64,000 nucleotides of DNA from Lentisphaeria bacterium (GTDB lineage Bacteria > Verrucomicrobiota > Lentisphaeria > Victivallales > UBA1829), in contig DPDG01000104.1 in NCBI GenBank assembly GCA_003526375.1, positions 69,769 through 133,768 on the forward strand, given 5' to 3'. Below are positions 1 to 8,857 of this stretch, in pieces. The notes under the pieces are model-generated. The model was given only the letters and a program-made list of their open reading frames with translations. It was not told where the DNA came from and ran no database searches. The position numbers and the translations under genes were made by a program. Every line of letters begins with the position of its first letter. Position 1 is the stretch's first letter.

Positions 1-1205
1 GTTTGCTTTTCCAGTTTTTCAGCCAAGTAACCGAAACCGCCACGTTCCAGTTCCGTATGGTGAAGCGGAAGGAAAATTCCGTTTTCCAAAGCTTTCCTCT
101 GGATCTCTTTCTGAAGAAGTTTGCGAATGACGCGGAGGGCTTCTTCCGGAAATCTGCAACCGCGGCTGATGACTGCGGTTAACGGTGTGGCTGTAAAACA
201 ATGTCCGTCGGGATAAGGTACCCGCCTGAGTCCCTGTTCCTTCAATTCTTCCGGCCGAATACGGTTGAATGGACACTCCACAATATGAATGGGCTGGTCG
301 GCTTTCAATTTGCAGATCTGTGCATAGTCGGAAAAACGTCCATGCATCCAGACCAGATCGCCCCGTTGGTACAGCTTCCTTGCACGGTGAAACACCTCCA
401 TGAGCCGCCGCCTTTCCGGCATTCTGAATTCCCCGCTCCGCGAGTCGGCAAAATCAAGCCCATTGTTCGCAACCAGCCCCCGGCAGTTCAGCAGTCCGTA
501 TCCGACAGCCCCGTTGCTCTTTGAAACAAGGCGTTCAATATAATCCAGCACATCTTCACCGGATTCCGGTTGTTCCGCACCGTCCCGGAAAAGAAGCTGG
601 GAAGTAATGAATGCAAATGGGAAATACAACTCTTTCCCCTTCCATTTCAATTCCGACGGCGATACAGGAAGCCCCTCGTAAAAATCATTGCCGAACTCAT
701 ATCTGATATCTGCGGGAACCAGCGCCTCTCCGCAAAGCCCGGCACCGGCAAGATATTCCGGGGAAGCGATTCCGATATCGAAATCCCGGGGATTTTTATT
801 TTCCGCCATATTGTAACTGACCTGAAGCTCAATATCCGGATTTTCCAGCGTAATGGCGTCGAATACCCCGTTCCAGAATGCAAGCTGGAACTCTGTGTTG
901 TCCTGCATGAGAATCCGCAGTGTTTTCGCGCCTGTGTATTGTCCGAAAAGCCGCTCGCCCGAGTATTTGAAATCAACAAGTTCCGCCTGTCCGGAGGTTT
1001 CGGAATAGATCCCGTCTCCGACCTTCACACTGACCAGATGCGCCTCTTTCAACAGTTCCACGGCTTTTGACGCGACGTTGATGCTGACATTATAGCGTGC
1101 CGCCAGCTCCTTGAGATTCGGGAGCTTTTCATTGCACGGCCATGTCCCGCGCCGGAGTTCCTCGGACAAGAGGTCATATAACTGCTGATGTTTATGTTTT
1201 ATCAT
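1..1205 (-). CDS. GntR-type HTH regulator fused to a solute-binding-protein-like domain (partial)
   Basis: The frame is open from the ATG at 1205 to the left edge, giving 401 codons with the C-terminus missing. Residues 1-70 read as a GntR winged helix (LYDLLSEELRRGTWPC, then KELAARYNVSINVASKA). The rest does not resemble the usual FCD, UTRA or LacI effector domains. It looks like a type 1 sugar-binding protein of ABC importers, with AFWNGVFDAI, NPDIELQVSY, FDIGIASPEYL and a C-terminal helix-rich lobe. There is no signal peptide or membrane segment, so I infer a cytoplasmic regulator that senses a sugar through a captured binding-protein fold. A near-perfect sigma70 promoter lies upstream. 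The HTH is confident; the SBP assignment rests on pattern only. Confidence 0.75.
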   Translation of the reverse strand, partial: MIKHKHQQLYDLLSEELRRGTWPCNEKLPNLKELAARYNVSINVASKAVELLKEAHLVSVKVGDGIYSETSGQAELVDFKYSGERLFGQYTGAKTLRILMQDNTEFQLAFWNGVFDAITLENPDIELQVSYNMAENKNPRDFDIGIASPEYLAGAGLCGEALVPADIRYEFGNDFYEGLPVSPSELKWKGKELYFPFAFITSQLLFRDGAEQPESGEDVLDYIERLVSKSNGAVGYGLLNCRGLVANNGLDFADSRSGEFRMPERRRLMEVFHRARKLYQRGDLVWMHGRFSDYAQICKLKADQPIHIVECPFNRIRPEELKEQGLRRVPYPDGHCFTATPLTAVISRGCRFPEEALRVIRKLLQKEIQRKALENGIFLPLHHTELERGGFGYLAEKLEKQ

Positions 1206-1236
1206 AATACAGATCCACTTTCACGTCGTTGCTTTA

Positions 1237-1265
1237 ATTATATTCTATAAATCTCATTTTGTCAA
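1237..1265 (-). promoter_or_regulatory. Consensus sigma70 promoter for the GntR-SBP gene
   Basis: On the minus strand TTGACA (1265-1260) and TATAAT (1242-1237) are both exact consensus, separated by exactly 17 bp. The start codon is 32 bp downstream of the -10 box. Upstream of the -35 (1271-1290) are two direct copies of an AATTTGAT-like octamer, a possible operator. Confidence 0.75.
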
Positions 1266-1534
1266 GTATTATAATTTGATAATTTGATAAAATAATGTTT
1301 TTTATCAGGGAACAGGCGAGTTTCCGGGAAAACTGCAAGTCCATCCGCCTCATGTCCCAAACTTTACGGCAGGTAAAAATCAGGAATGCCGCGGCAGAAT
1401 CGTTTATCGTCCGGGAAAGACTGACCGGGACATGACAAAAAGAGTATTTTTATCGGGATTGCCGTCTTTTTCACTGGCATATTATGAAGTCGCAGGCTAG
1501 ATTACTTGCGCTAAAATTTACAGGAGACAATGAA
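1266..1534. other. Intergenic region between gntR-SBP and ugd
   Basis: It contains the AT-rich repeat at 1271-1296 and a widely spaced 8-bp inverted repeat (CATGTCCC near 1351, GGGACATG near 1428). A weak plus-strand promoter candidate for ugd is TTGCCG at 1459-1464 and TATTAT at 1480-1485, but its 15-bp spacer is short. No open frame with gene-like character was seen. Confidence 0.4.
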
Positions 1535-2911
1535 ATGGGGAATGAAAAAAGCATTCTGTGCATCGGCGCCGGCTATGTCGGCGGGCCGACGATGGCGATG
1601 ATCGCGGCAAAATGCCCTGAATATAAAGTAACGGTGGCGGATATCAACGCGGACCGTATTGCTCGATGGAATTCAGACAGTCTGCCGATTTATGAGCCGG
1701 GGCTTGAACAGCTTGTGGCGCAGTCCAGAGGGCGGAATCTCTTTTTCACGACAGATGTGGAAAAAGGAATCCGTGAGTCGAAAATCATTTTCGTCAGCGT
1801 CAACACCCCGACCAAGACATTCGGTTCCGGCGCAGGCAAAGCCGCCGACCTTCAGTTCTGGGAGAAATCCGCGCGCCTGATCGTAGAGTGTTCCACGGAA
1901 GACAAGATTGTCGTGGAGAAAAGCACTCTGCCGGTACGTGCGGCAGAGGCGATTCACCGGATTTTGCAGTCGAATACGAAAGGACTGAACTTCTCCGTTC
2001 TTTCCAATCCGGAGTTTCTTGCGGAAGGAACGGCAGTGGCTGACCTGGAAAATCCGGACCGCGTCCTGATCGGTTCCATGACGACGCCCGACGGACATGA
2101 ATCCATGCAGCGCCTGGTCGATATCTACGCACACTGGGTGCCGCGTGAGAAGATTCTTACGACGAATGTCTGGAGCAGTGAAATGTCCAAACTCGTTTCC
2201 AACGCGATGCTGGCACAGAGAATCTCCTCGATCAACAGCATTTCGGCGCTTTGCGAAAAAACCGAGGCGGATATTCAGGAGGTTTCGCGCGCAGTCAGCA
2301 TGGATTCCCGTATCGGAAGCAAGTTCCTGCGGGCGGGCGTCGGTTTCGGCGGCTCCTGCTTCAAAAAGGATATCCTGAATCTGGTCTATCTCTGCGAATG
2401 CTACAACCTGCATGAAGTCGCCGCCTACTGGGAACAGGTTGTACTCATGAATGAGTATCAGGAGCGCCGTTTCGCGGAACGCATCGTCAAGAACATGTTC
2501 AATACGGTTTCCAATAAACGGATCGCCGTATTCGGTTTCGCGTTCAAGGCAGATACCGGCGATACGCGGGAATCACCGGCAATCTATATTTCGAACCTCC
2601 TGGTCGGGGAACACGCCTCACTTGCGATTTACGATCCGAAAGCGATTGAGAACGCCAAGCTGGATCTTGCGAATACGGAAGGCAGAATCGAATACTTCGA
2701 AGATCCTTATGAAGCGGTCAGGGGGGCGCATGCCATTGCTTTGATCACCGACTGGAAAGAGTTCACAACATACGATTATGAAAAAATCTTTTCTCTGATG
2801 GAAAAGCCCGCTTTCATTTTCGACGGCAGGAATATTCTGGATCATGAACGACTCTATACCCTCGGATTCAATGTCTTTCCGCTCGGGAAACCGGCATTGA
2901 CCCATTTCTGA
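1535..2911 (+). CDS. ugd: UDP-glucose 6-dehydrogenase (animal/plant-like type)
   Basis: This enzyme oxidises UDP-glucose to UDP-glucuronate with two NAD+ and supplies precursors for surface polysaccharide. The N-terminal Rossmann motif is CIGAGYVGGPTMAMIA, followed by VTVADIN and SLPIYEPGLEQLV. The catalytic cysteine lies in GVGFGGSCFKKDILNLVYLC. The wording of these blocks is that of the eukaryotic-type enzyme rather than the short E. coli Ugd type. A frame extends up to 1484, but I chose the ATG at 1535 because AGGAG at 1522-1526 is correctly spaced and the upstream ATG overlaps a possible -10 box. The protein is 458 aa. It is followed after 16 bp by the SanA-like gene, so the two are probably co-transcribed. 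Confidence 0.95.
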   Translation: MGNEKSILCIGAGYVGGPTMAMIAAKCPEYKVTVADINADRIARWNSDSLPIYEPGLEQLVAQSRGRNLFFTTDVEKGIRESKIIFVSVNTPTKTFGSGAGKAADLQFWEKSARLIVECSTEDKIVVEKSTLPVRAAEAIHRILQSNTKGLNFSVLSNPEFLAEGTAVADLENPDRVLIGSMTTPDGHESMQRLVDIYAHWVPREKILTTNVWSSEMSKLVSNAMLAQRISSINSISALCEKTEADIQEVSRAVSMDSRIGSKFLRAGVGFGGSCFKKDILNLVYLCECYNLHEVAAYWEQVVLMNEYQERRFAERIVKNMFNTVSNKRIAVFGFAFKADTGDTRESPAIYISNLLVGEHASLAIYDPKAIENAKLDLANTEGRIEYFEDPYEAVRGAHAIALITDWKEFTTYDYEKIFSLMEKPAFIFDGRNILDHERLYTLGFNVFPLGKPALTHF

Positions 2912-2927
2912 AAAAACAGGGGACACC

Positions 2928-3641
2928 GTGAAATTCAAGATGAAATATCCGGATGTCCCCGTTTCCGTTTGGAAAAACTCTTTTCTGAAACTGAAAAAGG
3001 TGAAATGGTTTCTGCTCGGAACGGGAACGCTGGTCACCGCCGGAATGTTGTTTTTATTGATCTGCAACCTGATCGTGCTTTCCCATGCAAGGAAAGTTTA
3101 TCATTCAGCGGAAAAAATACCTGCATTCAGAGCAGGGCTGGTTCTCGGAACCAAACCGGAAGTCGGCGGATACCCGAACTTATATTTCACAAGCCGGATT
3201 GATGCCGCCGCCACGCTTTACAGAAAAGGGAAAATCCGGAAAATCATTGTATCCGGCGACAACGGGCGCAAGGAATACGATGAGGTCACGGCAATGCGTA
3301 ACGCCCTGATTGAGAAAGGAATTCCGGAAAAAGACATCTATCCTGATTATGCCGGTTTCCGCACACTGGATTCCGTGATTCGCGCAAAAAAGATTTTTCA
3401 GGTAAGGGAACTGATCGTCATATCTCAGGAATTCCACTGTACAAGAGCGCTTTTCATTGCAGCAGGGCACGATATCGGCGCCATCGGTTTTGCCGCGACG
3501 GACCCCGGAGATAAATATCCGGCATATCGCCTGAAAATGGGATGCCGCGAAATTCTTGCACGTACTGCCGCTGTTGTCGATGTTTTCATCCTCGGACGCA
3601 AACCGCGTTTTCTCGGAGAGACAATCGAAATAGAAGGATGA
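2928..3641 (+). CDS. SanA/YdcF-like DUF218 envelope protein
   Basis: The protein has 237 aa with one membrane segment at about residues 28-50, then a DUF218 domain: AGLVLGTKPEVGG, SRIDAAATLYRKGKI, IIVSGDNGRKEYDE and LIVISQEFHCTRALFIA. This block order matches SanA, a protein affecting envelope barrier function and vancomycin sensitivity in enterobacteria, whose biochemical activity is unsettled. The chosen start is GTG at 2928, preceded by AGGGGA; an ATG four codons later is possible. The position behind ugd fits a role in envelope polysaccharide. The most likely topology is an inner-membrane anchor with the domain in the periplasm. Confidence 0.8.
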   Translation: MKFKMKYPDVPVSVWKNSFLKLKKVKWFLLGTGTLVTAGMLFLLICNLIVLSHARKVYHSAEKIPAFRAGLVLGTKPEVGGYPNLYFTSRIDAAATLYRKGKIRKIIVSGDNGRKEYDEVTAMRNALIEKGIPEKDIYPDYAGFRTLDSVIRAKKIFQVRELIVISQEFHCTRALFIAAGHDIGAIGFAATDPGDKYPAYRLKMGCREILARTAAVVDVFILGRKPRFLGETIEIEG

Positions 3642-3707
3642 AACGAAACAGATGCTTCCATACCGGAGGAAACCGACTGAAATTTATTTGGTTTATTTTC
3701 TGTAAAA

Positions 3708-3747
3708 ATCGTTGCCGGTGATGTTCAGCTTCATCACCGGCAACGAT
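3708..3747. terminator. Perfect 16-bp inverted repeat downstream of the SanA-like gene
   Basis: ATCGTTGCCGGTGATG (3708-3723) pairs exactly with 3732-3747 around an 8-nt loop. It lies 66 bp after the stop codon. No T-run follows on the plus strand; on the minus strand a TTTT tract follows. It may be a 3' end hairpin or a bidirectional barrier. Confidence 0.5.
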
Positions 3748-3950
3748 AGTATAGCACCAGAATTTTATTTTTCAAGGTCGTTTCCAGAAGAAGCCGGAAA
3801 AACCGTATCAAATGCGTTATCGCATCTTCTCTTCAAAAAAAGTGCATTTTTTTCTCTTGCCAAGTAGTTTTTATATGATTTTGATATAGATTACCGTATC
3901 GCGGATCGTTCCACTGAAACAAAGTATTTCTGTTGTGAGGCTGTAATATC
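3748..3950. other. Intergenic region upstream of exbB
   Basis: AT-rich leader to the exbB operon. It probably carries the operon promoter: TTGCCA near 3860 and AT-rich -10-like hexamers near 3875-3893 are visible, but no pair has good spacing. No ferric-uptake-type operator was recognised. Confidence 0.3.
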
Positions 3951-4661
3951 ATGATTTATCCTGAAGTATTCTCTTTTGCGCAATCGAGTCTCTACTATGC
4001 GTTCAAAAACTCCGACGGCATGGGACAGGGAATCGTCATCCTGCTGTTTGTATTTTCTGTTTTTACATGGACATTGATGCTTGAAAAGGGAATCAGCCTC
4101 CGGCGCGCGCACAATGACTGCGCCTCTTTCCTGCGCAGGTTCCGCGAACGCCGCAACCCGCTTTCCATGAATGAGGGAATTGCCGATGAACCGAGCCCTT
4201 CGGCAAGGGTTTGCGAAGCCGCCTATGAACGGATCAAGACCCTGAACATCGAACTGCCCGGAGGAGGACGCCGCGCCCTGAATGTTACGGAAGTCGATGT
4301 GGTGCGCGCTTCACTGGAACAGGCTGTCGCCGACCAGATTCTCGAACTGGAACGGAAAATGATTTTTCTTGCCACGGCGATTACGATCAGTCCTTTTCTC
4401 GGACTCTTTGGAACGGTCTGGGGCATCATGCTGGCGTTTACAGACCTTGCGATCATGGGCAAAGCGGATATCCAGACTCTTGCGCCGGGCGTCAGCGGCG
4501 CCCTGCTTACCACAGTTCTCGGACTGCTCGTTGCGATTCCCTCCGTGGTCGGCTACAATATCATTACGAGCCTGATCAAAGCCACGATCGTTCAAATGGA
4601 CAATTTCGTCGAAGAGTTTCTGGTCAAGCTCAAGATCGAACAGATCAGCACTTCCAGATGA
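3951..4661 (+). CDS. exbB: ExbB/TolQ/MotA-family proton channel protein
   Basis: This inner-membrane subunit, with ExbD, converts proton motive force into work on a TonB- or TolA-like protein. There are three membrane segments: about residues 22-42, then two in the conserved C-terminal half (MIFLATAITISPFLGLFGTVWG and GALLTTVLGLLVAIPSV, with SGALLTT and GLFGTVWGI typical of the family). Length, 236 aa, is normal. The gene begins a tight operon, with exbD 15 bp later and the TonB-like gene overlapping that. Whether the unit serves TonB (nutrient uptake) or Tol (envelope integrity) cannot be settled from the channel proteins alone. Confidence 0.92.
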   Translation: MIYPEVFSFAQSSLYYAFKNSDGMGQGIVILLFVFSVFTWTLMLEKGISLRRAHNDCASFLRRFRERRNPLSMNEGIADEPSPSARVCEAAYERIKTLNIELPGGGRRALNVTEVDVVRASLEQAVADQILELERKMIFLATAITISPFLGLFGTVWGIMLAFTDLAIMGKADIQTLAPGVSGALLTTVLGLLVAIPSVVGYNIITSLIKATIVQMDNFVEEFLVKLKIEQISTSR

Positions 4662-4676
4662 ACAGGGGCGGACGGT

Positions 4677-5084
4677 ATGCGCAGGCGTTTTCAATCGAAA
4701 TCCTATGACGAGATCAATATCACTCCGCTGATGGATACCGTCTTTTTTCTGCTGATCATTTTCATGATCACGGCGCCGCTTCTGGAGTACAGCATTGATG
4801 TCTCCCCGCCGAAAATGAATGCTTCGGAAATGAAACCCGATGAATATTCCCGGGTCATTAACGTAAAGAAAAACGGAGATATCGAATTCGAGAAAAAGAT
4901 CATGAATCCGGCACGGCTGATTGCGCGGTTGCGCGAGTTGAAAGCATCCCCGGACGGCGGCAGGATCAAAGTCTTTCTGCGTGCGGACAAGGATCTGCTT
5001 TACGGGTCCGTCATTCAGGTGATGAAAGATGTCAAAAATGCCGGATTCACGGACATTTCACTGATTACCGAGGTGGACAAATGA
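4677..5084 (+). CDS. exbD: ExbD/TolR-family biopolymer transport protein
   Basis: A 135-aa protein with a single N-terminal membrane helix (residues about 17-35, ITPLMDTVFFLLIIFMIT). The helix carries the conserved aspartate in NITPLMD that takes part in proton use by ExbB-ExbD. The periplasmic domain ends in the family pattern (KVFLRADKDLLYGSVIQVM). It follows exbB by 15 bp, and its stop codon overlaps the start of the tonB-like gene by four bases, which suggests translational coupling. Confidence 0.92.
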   Translation: MRRRFQSKSYDEINITPLMDTVFFLLIIFMITAPLLEYSIDVSPPKMNASEMKPDEYSRVINVKKNGDIEFEKKIMNPARLIARLRELKASPDGGRIKVFLRADKDLLYGSVIQVMKDVKNAGFTDISLITEVDK

Positions 5085-6079
5085 CAGGGCAGATTGACGG
5101 ACGGAGGCATCACATGGAACCGGGCACGGCTCCTCTGCCCTATGTCAAAGGTGGAAAACGTTCCCTGATTTTCGGTTCCGTTTCCATATTTCACGCAGGG
5201 CTGATTCTGATTCCGTTTCTATTGTATTCTCTGTCGAATTTCATCAACCCTCCTGTAAGCGTTACCAAAGTCTCTCTCGTGGACAGTCCCCCGAATGACA
5301 ACGAAAGACCGTCAAAATATCCGGATGCGGCAAGACCTGATCCTATCGGAATCCCCAACTATGGCGATCCCGGTCCGATTACGGATATCCCGGATGTTCC
5401 CGATCCCATCGTCGAACCGGAGCCGGAACCTGCCGTGAAGCCGGAGCCGAAAGTGGAAACCGCTCCTCCCGAACCGGAAGTGAAACCTGTTGTCAAGACT
5501 CCGAAAACAGAAGTGAGAGTGCCGAAAGAACTGGTCAAGCCGAAGGAAAGCAAAGTCAAGCCGAAGCCGAAGTGGAAAAGTCCGGATGAAATCAGAAAGA
5601 GTACGAAAATCATTCGAAAGGGTCCCATAAGAACCTCCGGGAGAAGGAGTTCCGACACCCGTAAGCAGGATATCCGCAATATTCTGAAAAACTGGGCAGC
5701 AACCGGAGGAACCGGCAGCGGCAGCCCCAACTCCAGCCGTTATGGAATGCGCGGCGGCAGAGGACTTGCCGGCGGTGGCGGCGGTCCGGTCGGAGTTCTG
5801 GATAAAGACCTGATAGACTACTATGACAAAGTTGCAGCGTATTTGAAGCGTAACTGGAATCAGCCGAATAAAGCGGCGCTGAACAATTCCATGCCGAAGG
5901 TCGAGGTGCGGCTGAGGATCGACAATGCGGGCAAAGTGCTTTCCGCAACGATCATCCGCCGTTCCGGAAACCGCGCCATGGACGCTTCCGTCGAGGAACT
6001 GGTTCAGGATTTGAAAGTTCTGCCGAATCCTCCGAAAGCAATGGAATTTGTCGTAACGATGGAAATTGACCCGTGGTAA
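5081..6079 (+). CDS. TonB-like energy transducer, proline-rich
   Basis: The protein has 332 aa. A membrane segment at about residues 34-55 is followed by a Pro/Glu/Lys-rich linker (residues 100-190, PEPEPAVKPEPKVETA) and a Gly-rich stretch near 215-245. The C-terminal domain resembles TonB/TolA (VAAYLKRNWNQPNKA, KVEVRLRIDNAGKVLSA, DASVEELVQDL). It would span the periplasm and transmit ExbBD energy to outer-membrane partners. The first ATG overlaps exbD (ATGA); another ATG at 5114 has a better ribosome site (GGAGG at 5103-5107), so the true start may be twelve codons later. The C-terminal wording is compatible with TolA as well as TonB. Confidence 0.82.
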   Translation: MTGQIDGRRHHMEPGTAPLPYVKGGKRSLIFGSVSIFHAGLILIPFLLYSLSNFINPPVSVTKVSLVDSPPNDNERPSKYPDAARPDPIGIPNYGDPGPITDIPDVPDPIVEPEPEPAVKPEPKVETAPPEPEVKPVVKTPKTEVRVPKELVKPKESKVKPKPKWKSPDEIRKSTKIIRKGPIRTSGRRSSDTRKQDIRNILKNWAATGGTGSGSPNSSRYGMRGGRGLAGGGGGPVGVLDKDLIDYYDKVAAYLKRNWNQPNKAALNNSMPKVEVRLRIDNAGKVLSATIIRRSGNRAMDASVEELVQDLKVLPNPPKAMEFVVTMEIDPW

Positions 6080-6150
6080 GCCGTCATTCTGCCGTCATTT
6101 TTCTATCATTATCAATATAAATCCGTTATACAGAAACTGAAAGGCTGGAA

Positions 6151-7146
6151 ATGACGATCCACATCAAAAAATATCAGTTATATCCCTTTCTGGGAGGCAC
6201 ACTCACGGCATCCGTTATTCTTCTGACGATTTTCGGTTTTTACGGCAGGTCAGTAACGAAAAAAATCGAGGTGCAGGAACAGAAAGTCGTGCAGGACACC
6301 GCACTGCTGAACAGTCTTTCGGAGACCATGCGTTCCATGGCGGCGGCATTCCGGTTCGTCTCCCCCTCCGAGGTTTCCGGCAAGGAGCAAAAGAACGAAT
6401 ATCAGATGGAAAAGGGAGCGTTCGACAAAAAAGAGTATATTGACGCGCTGTTCAAAAAGACTTTTCCCGACGGGCCTTCGGGCGATCCGCAGAAAGACGC
6501 AAACGCAGTTTATTCCATGGCGCTGAATACGGTCGCGGATATGGAAATGACGGTCGGCCTGGAACTTTCTTCCGTCAATCACCGGAAAATGATCGACAAG
6601 GGAACCTCGCTGATTCTTGGAGAACTTTGCCGCAGGGCGGGGATTTCAATGTCCACAACTCTCGTCTGGGATTTGAAGAACCGGACTTTCTGGGTGGAAA
6701 ACGAGTTTCCGTCCGATTCCGAAAAACCGCTTTCCCTGATTGCGGGGGAACGCCCGGGACGCGGAATCTCTCCGCGCCGGCTTGTGAGACAATCAGGAGA
6801 CCACAGCGTTTCTTTTCCGTTCAAGTTTGATCTCATGAGTTCGCGTGAAGTATATCCCACGGGCAAGAACCTGGATCTTCCGGTCGGCGGTTATTATATC
6901 AACTTCTTCTCGGTTTATGCGAAAGGCTCGTGGCTGCTGGAGTATGTGTTTCCGAAATCCGTCGATATCGATCTCGTGAATCTCAGGGCTTTCCCGCTGA
7001 ATCCGTCCATTACGGTCAAAAAGACTTTTCCCGGCGGCAACCGGATCGTCTTTGAAATCGAACGCACCGGAATGCAGGAAGACAACATCATCGTCTTCGG
7101 AGACACGGCGGCAATTCCCCTGCTGGTTTCCGCCAGGCTCATGTGA
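6151..7146 (+). CDS. Membrane-anchored protein of unknown function
   Basis: I do not recognise this 331-aa protein. It has a cytoplasmic start, one membrane helix at about residues 12-30 and a charged, partly coiled stretch (residues 33-60). The rest is soluble and presumably periplasmic, with MTVGLELSSVNHRKMID and GYYINFFSVYAKGSWLLEYVF near the end. The architecture is like the outer domain of a sensor, but no kinase or HAMP domain follows. It starts 71 bp after the tonB-like gene with a weak AAAGG ribosome site, so it may belong to the exbBD-tonB unit and take part in envelope energy transduction; that link is by position only. Confidence 0.7.
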   Translation: MTIHIKKYQLYPFLGGTLTASVILLTIFGFYGRSVTKKIEVQEQKVVQDTALLNSLSETMRSMAAAFRFVSPSEVSGKEQKNEYQMEKGAFDKKEYIDALFKKTFPDGPSGDPQKDANAVYSMALNTVADMEMTVGLELSSVNHRKMIDKGTSLILGELCRRAGISMSTTLVWDLKNRTFWVENEFPSDSEKPLSLIAGERPGRGISPRRLVRQSGDHSVSFPFKFDLMSSREVYPTGKNLDLPVGGYYINFFSVYAKGSWLLEYVFPKSVDIDLVNLRAFPLNPSITVKKTFPGGNRIVFEIERTGMQEDNIIVFGDTAAIPLLVSARLM

Positions 7147-7188
7147 TGAATCATGCCCCGTCAAAACGGAGAGTGACGATCTGCCGGA

Positions 7189-8832
7189 TTATTGCAGCAC
7201 CCCTGATGCCAAAGCCATATCCTCCTCATGGACATCAAATGTTTTCCGGGCGTTTTTCCTGTGAAGAAACAGGCACGGAGTACAGCTCCAGGCATGGCAG
7301 GCGCTGGTGAGGCACGCATCGCCGTAAAGAACCGGGCTCCGGTCCGAAGAATCGAACACCTCCCAGAACGTATCCGCCCCCAGACGGATCATTTCGCCCC
7401 AATAATCATGGATCAGTCCGCAAGCTTTTTCTTCCTCTCCGCAGAGCCAATACGCTTCAAGCAGATAATGCTGCACATAGGGATTGCGGGAGCGGATCAC
7501 CCCCGGAAGCTCTTTCATCTTCGCAAGGGCGCGTTTTCCCTCCGCCGCATCGAAAACACCGGAAAGAACCGCCCATATCTGGGACGCCTCGGAAATCTGG
7601 CGGGATGCGCCGGACACTATGACTCCGTTTACGGGGTCCATGGTATGACTGCGGACGATTTTCCGCCAATATTGGTGTTCCCTGCGGAATCTCTCTCCGT
7701 CTTCCGGTACGCCGAGCAGATGTGCCAGTTCAGCAAGGCTTCGGAGTGCGAACAGATAGATGCAAAGTTCCGCGGTATCTTTTTCGAGTTCCGCACAGTG
7801 ATCCACAAAAAACCAGTAGTCCGGGTCTTTTTTCAAAATACAGCCATCCTGCAGAAAACGCTGGAACAGTTCCGCCTGATGCACGGCAAGCGGGTAAAAT
7901 TCTTCTGCGATTTCCCGTTTTCCGCAAGCCCTGCAATGCTCCAGAAGCAGGGCGGGAAAGAGCAGAGAATAATCCGGGATGAAACAGGTTGTCCGTATTC
8001 CGCTGTCTTCAAAAGCGCAGGCGGGAAGCATTCCATGTTCATCAATGTTTGCAGCCAGCAGGTAGATACTGCGTTCGACAAGGTGGAAGTTCCGGTAGAT
8101 CACGGCATTCACTTTCGCCTCAAGGTAAAGATCCCCGAGCCATAACCGCCGGTCGCGTTTCGGGCCGTCCTCGAAACATGTCTGCATACAGTCGCGCAAG
8201 GTTCTGCATCCGACGGTGTAAATCTCCTTCTCAAATGCGGAGAGATGCAACGGCGGTTCCGGCAGGTAATTTGCGGCGGAAACGGTATCGAATTCAATCC
8301 TGTCGAAAACCAGTGTGCCCGGTGTTGCGATCACGTCGATGCGGAGATAGCGGCAGGCATACCGCCGCGGAAGCCGGACCGTTCCCGGAAGAACATCGAT
8401 CTTGATGTATTCCTCCTGTATCCACGCCTGGCTCAAGCTGCCCTTGAAGTTTTCCGCCCTGTAAGCGAGTTCGAACGGCAGTTCCGCCGCCAGCAGCCGC
8501 AGGGAAACCGGAGAGTCGCAGTAATCGCCGGCAATGCGCATCGACAGCGTAAAATATCCGACATGATGTTCCCCGAAATCAAGGATAAGAGACTCTCCTT
8601 TCCTCCATTCCAGCAGAGAAAGTTTTGAAGCCTCCTCCACGGGAACCGCCCGCATTCCCTGCCATGCCTCCGGATCGCCGACGAGTTCCGCCAGCGATTC
8701 CGGCACAACCTGCCTGTGCTGTAAAACCGGAATCAGTGCATCCGCCTTTGCCCGCCACTTTCCGCGCAGCTCCGCAAAGGAATCAATATTGAAATTCAAT
8801 TCTGAAAAATTCATTTTTCTTGCTTCATTCAA
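7189..8832 (-). CDS. Alpha-L-rhamnosidase-like (GH78-type six-hairpin) glycosidase
   Basis: A 547-aa protein. An N-terminal beta-sandwich (to about residue 190) is followed by an (alpha/alpha)6-barrel. The barrel opens with CFEDGPKRDRRLWLGDLYLE, the counterpart of the DCPQRE...GD block of GH78 rhamnosidases, and continues with SYLLFPALLLEH-like helical repeats (residue 290 on). No signal peptide is seen, so the enzyme is probably cytoplasmic and would act on imported oligosaccharides. The start may be the ATG at 8832 or the one at 8814; neither has a strong ribosome site. It is the last gene of the pseudopilin - DUF6259 - rhamnosidase operon. The canonical cysteine and glutamate of the block are changed (GPKRD), so substrate use is uncertain. 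Confidence 0.78.
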   Translation of the reverse strand: MNEARKMNFSELNFNIDSFAELRGKWRAKADALIPVLQHRQVVPESLAELVGDPEAWQGMRAVPVEEASKLSLLEWRKGESLILDFGEHHVGYFTLSMRIAGDYCDSPVSLRLLAAELPFELAYRAENFKGSLSQAWIQEEYIKIDVLPGTVRLPRRYACRYLRIDVIATPGTLVFDRIEFDTVSAANYLPEPPLHLSAFEKEIYTVGCRTLRDCMQTCFEDGPKRDRRLWLGDLYLEAKVNAVIYRNFHLVERSIYLLAANIDEHGMLPACAFEDSGIRTTCFIPDYSLLFPALLLEHCRACGKREIAEEFYPLAVHQAELFQRFLQDGCILKKDPDYWFFVDHCAELEKDTAELCIYLFALRSLAELAHLLGVPEDGERFRREHQYWRKIVRSHTMDPVNGVIVSGASRQISEASQIWAVLSGVFDAAEGKRALAKMKELPGVIRSRNPYVQHYLLEAYWLCGEEEKACGLIHDYWGEMIRLGADTFWEVFDSSDRSPVLYGDACLTSACHAWSCTPCLFLHRKNARKTFDVHEEDMALASGVLQ

Positions 8833-8857
8833 TTAATAAGTAAGAGATGTTTTTACA

